Positions 46,327 to 53,929 of a DNA stretch of 64,000 nt are shown piece by piece. The position numbers and the translations under genes were made by a program. This DNA comes from Pelagibius sp028280305 (GTDB taxonomy: Bacteria > Pseudomonadota > Alphaproteobacteria > Kiloniellales > Kiloniellaceae): the NCBI RefSeq assembly GCF_965233615.1, contig NZ_OZ247495.1. The stretch is one strand, 5' to 3'. Position 1 is the first letter of the stretch. The number at the start of each line of letters is the position of its first letter. The notes below the pieces were generated by a model. That model was not told the DNA's origin. It did not search any database and saw only the letters and a program-made list of their open reading frames with translations.

Positions 46327-47154
46327 ATGGGCGCGGGAGTGAAGGGCTTCTTCATGCTTTGGTTTTGGGGGTTGCTGGGCGCCTATTGCGTCGTGCTGGT
46401 GGTCATGTTCCTGGCCCAGCGCAATCTGCTTTATCCCGCGGCAATCGACGCGCCCAATCTGTCGGACCACAGCCTGCCGGAGTTGCGGGCCATAGAGACG
46501 GAGCCGGAGCCCGGTCTCAGGCTCACCCACTGGTTCCATCCGCCGACGTCGCCGGAGCAGCCGGTGATCCTCTATTTCCACGGCAACGCCGGACATCTCG
46601 GGGACCGGGTCGCCAAGATGCGCCCGCTCATCGACGCCGGCTTCGGCCTGCTGCTGACCGGCTATCGCGGCTACAGCGGCAACCCGGGCAAGCCGAGCGA
46701 GGATGGCTTGCGTGCCGACGCCCGCTCCGTTCACGACTGGCTGCTGGCTGAAGGTTTCGCGGCGGATCGGATCGTCATTTTCGGCGAGTCTCTGGGCACG
46801 GCGGTTTCGGTTGCCCTGGCCAGTGAACGGCCGCCGGCAGCCCTGGTGCTTGAGGCGCCGCCGAGTTCGATTGCGGATGTGGCAGCGGCCCATTACTGGT
46901 ACCTGCCCGTAAGGCTCTTGATCCGCGATCCCTGGGATTCGATTGGCCGCATCGGCTCGATCGATGTGCCGCTCTTTTTGCTTCATGGCGAGCGGGATCA
47001 CGTCGTTCCGGTGCGCTTTGGGCGCAAACTCTTTGCAGCGGCGAATGAGCCCAAGCAGGCGCTGTTTCATCCTTCCGCGCGGCACACCGATTTGCTGGAC
47101 TACCGCGATGTCGTCGAGAAGGTGGTGGCCTTCATTCGTGCCAACGCGGGTTAG
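46327..47154 (+). CDS. Membrane-anchored alpha/beta hydrolase (Bem46/ABHD13-like)
   Basis: 275 residues. An N-terminal membrane helix (about 8-29) precedes an alpha/beta-hydrolase domain: oxyanion 'ILYFHGNAGHLGDR', 'TGYRGYSGNPGKPSEDG', nucleophile elbow GESLGTA, 'FLLHGERDHVVP' with the Asp, and the final 'HTDLLDYRDV' with the His. The pattern matches Bem46/ABHD13-type serine hydrolases facing the periplasm or cytoplasm. Substrate unknown. It converges with the mocA fusion gene, two bases apart. Confidence 0.88.
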   Translation: MGAGVKGFFMLWFWGLLGAYCVVLVVMFLAQRNLLYPAAIDAPNLSDHSLPELRAIETEPEPGLRLTHWFHPPTSPEQPVILYFHGNAGHLGDRVAKMRPLIDAGFGLLLTGYRGYSGNPGKPSEDGLRADARSVHDWLLAEGFAADRIVIFGESLGTAVSVALASERPPAALVLEAPPSSIADVAAAHYWYLPVRLLIRDPWDSIGRIGSIDVPLFLLHGERDHVVPVRFGRKLFAAANEPKQALFHPSARHTDLLDYRDVVEKVVAFIRANAG

Positions 47155-47155
47155 C

Positions 47156-48778
47156 CTAAGCGTCGAGGGCGGCCAGGGCTTCCGGGGTATCGACGTCGAC
47201 CAGGACCGCGTCATCGTCCATCGGCACTTCGCAGACCAGTTCGGCATGGTCGCCGATCAGCGCGCGGGCACCGACATCGCCGGCCACTTCCTGCATCTCC
47301 GCGAAGAAGCGGCGGGCGAAGAGCACGGGATTACCGCGCTTGCCCTGCCAGGTCGGCACGCAGATGGCGCGGCCCTCCAGCGGATTGAAGGCTGCGATCA
47401 GCCGGTCGATGGCCTGCGGCGAGACTCTGGGCATATCGCCGAGGCAAACCAGTACGCCGTCGATCTCGTCAGGCAGGGCGGCCAGACCCCGCCGCAGAGA
47501 GGAGGAAAGGCCGCTGGCGAAGTCCGGGTTGTGGGTCAGCGCAAAACGGCCCTCGGGCAAGGCGGCCTCGACTGCCGCATAGTCGTGTCCGGTCACGACG
47601 GCGAGCGGACCGGCCTGGGAGGCCAGCAGGCTCTCGGCGGCATGGGCGACCATGGGCTTGCCGTCGACCGGCAGCAGCAATTTGTTGTCCCGGCCCATGC
47701 GCCGGGACTGCCCGGCCGCGAGGATCACCGCGGCGATCCGCGGGGCACGGGGTGCGCCGTCCGAGGTCTCGACGGCTTCGGCGCGGGGCAGCGGGCGGCT
47801 GGCAATCTCCTTCAGCAGGCCGCCGGCACCCATGCGCATGACAGCCCTCGGGGAAACTTCCAGCCCGGCGACAAGCCGTTGCAGGACCCAGTCGAAACCA
47901 TTCAATTTGGGTGAGCGCGCGCAGCCGGGCAGGCCGACCACCGGCCGCTCCTTGAAGCGGCCCAGCAGCATCAGGTTTCCCGGATCGACCGGCATACCGA
48001 AGTGATCGATGCTTCCGCCGGCGGCTTCGAGGCCGCTGGGCAGTACATCGCGCCGGTCGATGATCGCTGAAGCGCCGGACATCAGGATGATGTCGCAACC
48101 GTCTGCAGAGAGCCTGCGCAGCGCCTCGGCAACCGCCCCTTCCTCGTGGCGGCAGCGGTGTTCCACCACAGCCTTGCAATCCAGCAGAGCCAGGCGCTGA
48201 TTGGCGGTGTTCCGCGTCTTGTCGAGCAGACTCTCCTTGGTACCCGGCAGATGGGTTTGCAACAGCCCTACCTTGCGCGGTGCCAGGGCCGCAACCTGCA
48301 ACAGAGGACCGCCGCGGCCAGCGACCGCCAGGCAGGCGTCCAGCACGTGGCGGGTGATGGCGAAGGGGATGATCTTGATGGTCGCCGCCATCTGCCGCGG
48401 TTCGACCAGGTCATAGGGCGTCAGGGTGGCGAGGGTGACCGCCTCATCGACGAGATTGAGGGCATCGATGCGCTCTCTCTCCGTCACCAGCACGCCGCGT
48501 TTTGCGACCATCAGGTTGCAGCGCCCGGTAAAACTGGCGGAGGCCGTCAAGCCGGCGCCGGTGATGGCATCGGCGAGCGCTGTGGCTGCCGCGTCTTCGT
48601 GAACCTCATCGGCTTCAAGGCGCGCGACGGTCAGCTCCTCGATTCCGGCCTCGCGCAGGGTCTCCACATCGGCTTCGGAAAGCCGTCGCCCTTTCTTGAA
48701 GGCGATGCCGGAGGCCTTCAGGGAATGGGCGAGGATGGTGTCCGCTGCCTCGCTGACCGGGACCGCACCGAAAATCAT
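47156..48778 (-). CDS. mocA: MoeA-like/MobA-like fusion: molybdenum cofactor cytidylyltransferase-type protein
   Basis: 540 residues with two domains. Residues about 1-345 are a molybdopterin-binding MoeA/MoaB-like domain ('GRCNLMVAKRGVLVTERERI', 'IILMSGASAIIDRRDVLPSGL', 'VVGLPGCARSPKLNGFDW'). Residues about 350-540 are a MobA/MocA nucleotidyltransferase ('AVILAAGQSRRMGRDNKLLL', 'LVCLGDMPRVS', 'KRGNPVLFARRFF'). MocA makes molybdopterin cytosine dinucleotide, the cofactor of xanthine-dehydrogenase-family enzymes. It overlaps coxF by four bases and ends the coxE-coxI-coxF-mocA set, consistent with maturation of the coxSLM enzyme. Confidence 0.87.
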   Translation of the reverse strand: MIFGAVPVSEAADTILAHSLKASGIAFKKGRRLSEADVETLREAGIEELTVARLEADEVHEDAAATALADAITGAGLTASASFTGRCNLMVAKRGVLVTERERIDALNLVDEAVTLATLTPYDLVEPRQMAATIKIIPFAITRHVLDACLAVAGRGGPLLQVAALAPRKVGLLQTHLPGTKESLLDKTRNTANQRLALLDCKAVVEHRCRHEEGAVAEALRRLSADGCDIILMSGASAIIDRRDVLPSGLEAAGGSIDHFGMPVDPGNLMLLGRFKERPVVGLPGCARSPKLNGFDWVLQRLVAGLEVSPRAVMRMGAGGLLKEIASRPLPRAEAVETSDGAPRAPRIAAVILAAGQSRRMGRDNKLLLPVDGKPMVAHAAESLLASQAGPLAVVTGHDYAAVEAALPEGRFALTHNPDFASGLSSSLRRGLAALPDEIDGVLVCLGDMPRVSPQAIDRLIAAFNPLEGRAICVPTWQGKRGNPVLFARRFFAEMQEVAGDVGARALIGDHAELVCEVPMDDDAVLVDVDTPEALAALDA

Positions 48779-49515
48779 TCCGCTGCAGCCGCGCCGGGGT
48801 TGAGGGGATCTGCCTTCACCAAAGGCGGCGCGCCGTGCAGGGCCTGGGTCATCTGGGCCAGGATGGCGATGGCGATTTCCGCAGGACTCTTGGCGCCGAT
48901 GGCGAGGCCGATGGGCCCGTGAATGCGTTCAAAACTTTCCTCTTCCAGACCGGAGTCACGCAAGCGGGCGAGCCGTCCGGCGTGGGTTTTCCGGCTGCCC
49001 AAGGCACCGATGTAGAAAGCCGAAGACCGCAGCGCGACGCCGAGGGCCGGGTCGTCGAGCTTCGGGTCGTGGGTCAGCACCACCACCGCACTGCGGTGAT
49101 CGGGTGCCAGACTGTGCAGGGCTTCATCGGGCCAGCCCTCAACCATGTTGACGGCGGGAAACCTGTCACTGTTCGCCCAGGCCTTGCGCGGATCGACCAG
49201 GTACACATCGTAGCCTGCCAATCGCGCCATTGGGACCAACGCCTGACTGATGTGCACGGCGCCCACGACGATCAGGCGTAGCGGCGGGTTGTGGACGTGA
49301 ACAAAGAGATCGCGGTCTTCCTTGAGGACACCGCTGCGGTCGCTTTGGATCGCCGCCGCAACGGCCGTCCGTTGGTCTGCGGTGAGCGGCAGACCGTCGT
49401 CTCCTTCGCCGTCGACGATCAGGGATTGGCGGCCATCCTTGAGGTTGGTGACTACTGCTGCCGGACGTTTCTCCGCCCGGGCGGCTTGCAGACGATCGAG
49501 CAGCGCGCGTTTCAT
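48775..49515 (-). CDS. coxF: XdhC-family maturation protein (CoxF-like)
   Basis: 246 residues. The C-terminal XdhC Rossmann domain is clear: 'LRLIVVGAVHISQALVPMARLAGYDVYLVDPR' (region about 78-110), 'VVVLTHDPKLDDPAL', 'FYIGALGSRKTHAGRLARL' and 'IHGPIGLAIGAKSPAEIAIAI'. XdhC proteins bind and sulfurate the molybdenum cofactor before insertion. Its start overlaps the coxI stop by four bases and its stop overlaps the mocA start by four bases, a coupled set. Confidence 0.88.
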   Translation of the reverse strand: MKRALLDRLQAARAEKRPAAVVTNLKDGRQSLIVDGEGDDGLPLTADQRTAVAAAIQSDRSGVLKEDRDLFVHVHNPPLRLIVVGAVHISQALVPMARLAGYDVYLVDPRKAWANSDRFPAVNMVEGWPDEALHSLAPDHRSAVVVLTHDPKLDDPALGVALRSSAFYIGALGSRKTHAGRLARLRDSGLEEESFERIHGPIGLAIGAKSPAEIAIAILAQMTQALHGAPPLVKADPLNPGAAAAE

Positions 49516-49853
49516 TCCACGGCCTCGACAAAAACCTGAATGGTGCCGCCGCAGGCCAGACCGACCTCCCAGGCCTGCTCGTCGGAGACGCCGAACTCCA
49601 GCAGCTTCGCCGGAGCACCCCCCATGATGGCCTGGGCTTCGTGAACCACCGCGCCTTCGATGCAGCCGCCGGAGACCGAGCCTTGGAGCCGCAGCCCGTC
49701 ATCGACGATCAACTGGCTGCCGACCGGCCGGGGGGAGGAGCCCCAGGTGCTGACCACAGTGGCGAGAGCGACCGCATGCCCTTCGTCGCGCCAGCGCAGC
49801 GCCTCGGCAAGCAGGTCTTCGCCGCCGCCTGTCATGTTCTCTTGCTTCACCAT
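49512..49853 (-). CDS. coxI: XdhC/CoxI N-terminal-domain protein
   Basis: 113 residues forming the isolated XdhC_CoxI domain: 'AVALATVVSTWGSSPRPVGSQLIV', 'LQGSVSGGCIEGAVVHEA' and 'ACGGTIQVFVE'. In other bacteria this domain is fused to the Rossmann domain; here the two halves are separate adjacent genes, coxI and coxF. It probably works with CoxF in loading the cofactor. It overlaps coxE by seven bases. Confidence 0.87.
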   Translation of the reverse strand: MVKQENMTGGGEDLLAEALRWRDEGHAVALATVVSTWGSSPRPVGSQLIVDDGLRLQGSVSGGCIEGAVVHEAQAIMGGAPAKLLEFGVSDEQAWEVGLACGGTIQVFVEAVE

Positions 49854-51076
49854 GACGTCCGTCCTTCTTCACGCCGAGCCGCTGTGCGGCTGAGAACCTT
49901 GGAGAGTTCTCTCAGGCTCTGCAGGTTGTGGATCGTGCGAAAATCGTCCACATGGCCGATCATCGCCTTTGCTCCCATGGATTTTGGTTCGTAGGCATCA
50001 TAACGCAAGAGGGGGTTGAGCCAGATCAGCCGGCGGCAGGATTTGTGCAGCCGTTCGATCTCGCCCGACAAGCCCTCTGCGTTGTCGCGGTCCAGCCCGT
50101 CTGAGATCAGCAGCAGGACCGCACCCTGGCCCAGCACGCGCCGCGCCCAGGTCATGTTGAAGTCGCGCAGACAGGCGCCGATGCGGGTACCGCCCGACCA
50201 GTCGACAACGGAATCGGAGACTTTCTCCACCGCCACATCGACATCCTTGTGACGCAGGTGGCGGGTGATGTTGGTCAGCCTGGTGCCGAAGACGAAGCTG
50301 TGCACCCGGTCGCGGTCGTTGGTGATGGTGTGCATGAAATGCAGCAGCATGCGCGAGTAGCGGCTCATCGACCCTGAGATATCGCAAAGCATCACCAGGG
50401 GCGGGTGGCGTCGCCGCTGGCGTTTCCAGTGCAACGGAATGGTATCGCCGCCGCTGCGCAGCCCGGCCCGCATGGTCGCCCGCAGATCCGCCCTTTGGCC
50501 CTGTTGCGCCGGGCGAAAGCGCCGGGTCGGTACCTCCATGATCGGCAGGCGCATGGCCTGGATGGCACGCTTTGCCTCGGCCAGCTCGGCGGCGGACATT
50601 TTTTCGAAGTCGACTTCCTGCAAAACCTCCTTGCTGGAGAAGGTCATGACCGCGTCGATCTCGGTCTGCTCTTCCTCTTCCCGGACGGTGTCGTCATCGC
50701 CGTTCTTGGGACGGAAGACATCGGTCAATCGGCGGCTCAGTTCTTCGGTATTTTCCGGCTGTTGGCCGGCCAAGGGTGTGATGTCCGGCAGCAGCAGGCT
50801 CATGACCCGTTCCAGGATCTTGGGGTTGCGCCAGAACATGTGAAAGGCCTGATCGAAGAGCTCCTGCTGGTCGCGGCGGTTCACGAAGACAGAATGAAGC
50901 GTCCAGTAAAAGTCATCGCGCCGCGCCAGCCCGACCGTCTCGGTCGCCTTCAGCGCGTCCAGCACCTTGCCAGGGCCGACCGGCAGGCCTGCTGCCCTAA
51001 GGGTCCTGGCAAAGTAGAGAATGTTCTCCGCCAGGCGGCCGTCCTGTGGTTCTGAGTTCTGTGCCGAGGAGGTCAT
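49847..51076 (-). CDS. coxE: VWA-domain protein CoxE
   Basis: 409 residues from the ATG at 51076 (an ATG at 51127 with AGGGAAAC upstream is the alternative). 'ENILYFARTLRAAGLPVGPGKV' begins the conserved CoxE N-terminus; a helical middle follows. The VWA domain has the MIDAS 'LCDISGSMSRYSRMLL', 'RVHSFVFGTRLTNITRHLR' and 'WSGGTRIGACLRDF'. With the MoxR ATPase CoxD, CoxE acts in inserting metal or sulfur into the CO-dehydrogenase active site. It overlaps coxI and starts a four-gene coupled set. Confidence 0.9.
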   Translation of the reverse strand: MTSSAQNSEPQDGRLAENILYFARTLRAAGLPVGPGKVLDALKATETVGLARRDDFYWTLHSVFVNRRDQQELFDQAFHMFWRNPKILERVMSLLLPDITPLAGQQPENTEELSRRLTDVFRPKNGDDDTVREEEEQTEIDAVMTFSSKEVLQEVDFEKMSAAELAEAKRAIQAMRLPIMEVPTRRFRPAQQGQRADLRATMRAGLRSGGDTIPLHWKRQRRRHPPLVMLCDISGSMSRYSRMLLHFMHTITNDRDRVHSFVFGTRLTNITRHLRHKDVDVAVEKVSDSVVDWSGGTRIGACLRDFNMTWARRVLGQGAVLLLISDGLDRDNAEGLSGEIERLHKSCRRLIWLNPLLRYDAYEPKSMGAKAMIGHVDDFRTIHNLQSLRELSKVLSRTAARREEGRTSW

Positions 51077-51164
51077 GGCGGCCAGCATATACCAAGGCGA
51101 GCGCCTGCGCCCAGGCCGCAGGGGCATTAGTTTCCCTAATTCGAGAGATGAGAAGAAGTCGTTT

Positions 51165-51176
51165 GTCCCTAGGGAC
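51165..51176. promoter_or_regulatory. Perfect 12-bp palindrome in the coxE upstream region
   Basis: GTCCCTAGGGAC at 51165-51176 lies between the divergent coxE gene and the small membrane protein gene. The symmetry and location suggest an operator; no regulator is assignable. Confidence 0.3.
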
Positions 51177-51280
51177 TTAAGCGCGCACATCTAAACCCAG
51201 CGGAGATGGTATCGCGCCGGATCGTAGGGCTTTTGGCAGAAGTGCCGGCCGGCGCGGATTCCAAGCGAGGAGAAGCGAAG

Positions 51281-51517
51281 ATGTCGAGTATTCATACCTC
51301 AATCCACCAACAGCCTTTCGGCGGTGCCGAAGAGGTTCTCGTGCGCAGGCTGCGCCGGGGCCTCGTGGCCCTTGCCGTCCTGGCCGTCGGCTTTCTGGTC
51401 TTCCAGGGCATCACCGCCCCGGACGACGTTTCAAAGGAGGGTATCGAGGCTTCGCCGGCAGTGGCGGCCGAGCAAACCTTCGACGGCCGCGGCAAGTGGA
51501 CCGGCTACGCGCGTTGA
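51281..51517 (+). CDS. Small single-pass membrane protein
   Basis: 78 residues. A soluble N-terminal part with a basic 'VRRLRRGL' leads into one transmembrane helix (about 28-44, 'LVALAVLAVGFLVFQGI') and a polar tail ending 'GRGKWTGYAR'. GGAGAAG precedes the ATG at 51281. No family recognised. It sits alone between divergent coxE and convergent agcS and is followed by a bidirectional terminator. Confidence 0.5.
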   Translation: MSSIHTSIHQQPFGGAEEVLVRRLRRGLVALAVLAVGFLVFQGITAPDDVSKEGIEASPAVAAEQTFDGRGKWTGYAR

Positions 51518-51544
51518 GCCCAAGCGCAGAGAGAGTGAAACGAA

Positions 51545-51578
51545 AAACCGGCGGCTCGAGAGCCGCCGGTCTTCGTTT
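51545..51578. terminator. Bidirectional terminator between convergent genes
   Basis: A perfect ten-base stem, ACCGGCGGCT (51547-51556) with AGCCGCCGGT (51561-51570), loop CGAG, has AACGAAAA on the left and CTTCGTTT on the right. Confidence 0.8.
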
Positions 51579-51607
51579 GCCCCGGATTTGGCCCGAGACT
51601 TGACAGG

Positions 51608-53158
51608 TCAGGCGCTGCTTTCGCTGCCTGCGTACTTTTTGATCTCGCCGCTCTTCAGGCGTGACCAGTAGGACGTCAGTTCCTCCTTCACCACCGGGAA
51701 GAGGATGTAGAGCCCGATGATGTTGGCGATCGACATGGCGAAGATCGCGGAGTCCGAGAAGTCGATCACCGGACCCAGGTTCATCGAAGCGCCGATCACC
51801 ACGAAGATGCAGAAGATCAACTTGAACAGCAGGTCCATCGAACGGCTTTCGCCGAACAGATAGGTCCAGCACTTCGCCCCGTAGTAGGACCACGACAGCA
51901 TGGTGGAGAAGGCGAAGAGGATCACCGCCACCGCCAGGATGTAGGGGAACCAGGAGAAGGCGCTCTCGAAGGCGAGGGAGGTGAGTTCCACGCCGCTCAT
52001 GCCGCCGCCGGCGGTGTAGGTGCCGGTGATGACGATCACCAGCGCCGTCATGGTGCAGATCACGACCGTGTCGATGAACGGCTCATGGAGCGCCACCAGC
52101 CCCTCGGTGATCGGCTCCTTCGTGCGCACCGCCGAATGGGCGATGGAGGCCGAACCGATGCCGGCTTCGTTGGAGAAGGCCGCCCGCCGGAAGCCCTGGA
52201 TCAGTGCGCCGATGGCACCACCCGCAACCCCTTCCGCGTGGAAGGCGCCGCCGATGATGGCGCCGAAGGCTGCCGGCACCTGGTCGATGTTCATGACGAT
52301 GATGATCACCGCGGCTGCGCAGTAGATGACCGCCATGAAGGGTACGACCTTCTCGGTCACCTTGGCGATCGACTGAATGCCGCCGATGATGACCACACCC
52401 ACCAGGCCGGCAACGATCAGGCCGAAGAGCCAACCCTTGTCGGCCATGAAGCTGTCGGCGCCGCCGGTCACATTGACGAACTGCTGGAACGACTGGTTGG
52501 CCTGGAACATGTTGCCGCCGCCGAGCGAGCCGGCGATGCAGCAGATGGCGAAGAACACCGCCAGGAACTTGCCGAGCCCGCCCAGGCCTTTCTCGCCGAG
52601 GCCTTTGCTCAGGTAGTACATCGGGCCGCCCGAAACCGTACCGTCCGGATATTCGTTGCGGTACTTCACACCCAGGGTGCATTCGGCGAACTTCAGCGAC
52701 ATGCCGAGGAAGCCGGCGACGATCATCCAGAAAGTCGCGCCCGGACCACCGATGGAAACGGCGATGGCGACGCCGGCGATATTGCCGAGACCGACGGTGC
52801 CGGAGAGTGCCGTCGCAAGCGCCTGGAAGTGAGAAACCTCGCCGGCGTCCTTCGGGTCTGAATAATCGCCCCGCACCAACTCGACCGCATGGCCGAAGGC
52901 CCGCACCGAGATGAAATTGAAGTACAGCGTCGCGAAGAGGGCGGCGACCACCAACCACACGACGATGACAGGAATGGCAATCTCATCGCTCACCGGAACC
53001 GAGTAGAAGATGACCCCGGCGATCGCGTTGGTGACCGGTGAAATCGTCTGGTTGATCCGTTCATCCAAGCTCAATTCGACCGCACCCGCGGCATCCTGGG
53101 CCCAGCTTGCCGGTGCCCAGAGCAATGCGGTCAGGAAGGCCGCTAGCAACTTTTTCAT
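51608..53158 (-). CDS. Alanine/glycine:cation symporter (AGCS family)
   Basis: 516 residues. A cleavable-looking N-terminal signal (1-20) and about ten hydrophobic helices. AGCS motifs include 'FQALATALSGTVGLGNIAGVA' (region), 'GGPGATFWMIVAGFLGMSLKFAE' (region), 'SGGPMYYLSKGL', 'FRRAAFSNEAGIGSASIAHSAV' and 'WSYYGAKCWTYLFG'. It imports alanine or glycine with sodium. It lies within the cox gene neighbourhood without an obvious functional link. Confidence 0.93.
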   Translation of the reverse strand: MKKLLAAFLTALLWAPASWAQDAAGAVELSLDERINQTISPVTNAIAGVIFYSVPVSDEIAIPVIVVWLVVAALFATLYFNFISVRAFGHAVELVRGDYSDPKDAGEVSHFQALATALSGTVGLGNIAGVAIAVSIGGPGATFWMIVAGFLGMSLKFAECTLGVKYRNEYPDGTVSGGPMYYLSKGLGEKGLGGLGKFLAVFFAICCIAGSLGGGNMFQANQSFQQFVNVTGGADSFMADKGWLFGLIVAGLVGVVIIGGIQSIAKVTEKVVPFMAVIYCAAAVIIIVMNIDQVPAAFGAIIGGAFHAEGVAGGAIGALIQGFRRAAFSNEAGIGSASIAHSAVRTKEPITEGLVALHEPFIDTVVICTMTALVIVITGTYTAGGGMSGVELTSLAFESAFSWFPYILAVAVILFAFSTMLSWSYYGAKCWTYLFGESRSMDLLFKLIFCIFVVIGASMNLGPVIDFSDSAIFAMSIANIIGLYILFPVVKEELTSYWSRLKSGEIKKYAGSESSA

Positions 53159-53258
53159 GGAAGCCTCGCTTTGTTTCTCGCCGCGATCCCCCCGCGGCCT
53201 GCCGTTCCTTTTGCCGGAACGGATTCTTTGACTTGGGGCTTTGCCCCGTCGGTTCCGT

Positions 53259-53693
53259 CTAGGGAATAACCGTTACCGGAACCGGTGAAATCTGCACCAG
53301 ACTGCCGGCTGTACTGCCGAACAACAGCGCCTGCATCTTGGTCAGGCCGCGCCGTCCGATGAAGATCTGGCCGGCCTTTTCCTCGCTGGCGAGTTTGCTC
53401 AGCACCTCCGCCGCATGCCCGTGACGGACGATCCCCTTGGCTTCCACACCCTCGCCTTTGAGGGTTTCCAGAACCGGACCGATAACGTCGCTTTCGGCGC
53501 GGGAGATCTCTTCCTCCCGCCGCTTGTGGCGGACCTCGTTTTCCTGCGGTGTATTGAAACTGTAGGGCGACCACTCGATTACGTAGGCCACGATCAGGTT
53601 ACCCTGACTTTCCTTGGCGCGTTTGGCCGCAAACTGCGCGGCACGCGTGCCCCCCTCGCTACCGTCGATGCCGACGAGCAATGTATCTGTCAT
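53259..53693 (-). CDS. Universal stress protein (UspA family)
   Basis: 144 residues. Starts 'MTDTLLVGIDGSEGGTRAA', has 'NLIVAYVIEW' and ends with the ATP-binding 'IFIGRRGLTKMQALLFGSTA' and 'PVPVTVIP' (G-2x-G-9x-G-S/T type). Cytoplasmic stress protein. The ATG at 53693 is chosen to give the family N-terminus; a frame to 53750 adds non-conserved residues. A run of 11 T residues lies upstream at 53760-53770. Confidence 0.9.
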   Translation of the reverse strand: MTDTLLVGIDGSEGGTRAAQFAAKRAKESQGNLIVAYVIEWSPYSFNTPQENEVRHKRREEEISRAESDVIGPVLETLKGEGVEAKGIVRHGHAAEVLSKLASEEKAGQIFIGRRGLTKMQALLFGSTAGSLVQISPVPVTVIP

Positions 53694-53929
53694 ATGTCCC
53701 CCACCTCTGCTCCGGCTTCCGCCCTGGAACGGGCAGCCGCCGCTGTTCATCGGTTATGATTTTTTTTTTTACGTTTGCACGAAAATCTAATGAACGCCAG
53801 GGTTAGATGGGTCAGGGAAATACAATTTTTACGTCAATGAAGGGGTGCGTAATTAGTCTTCGAGGCGTTATCCCGCGATGGCTCACCCGCGCGACCGGCC
53901 CCATATTCTGCCGTGCAGCGGCCGGTTCG

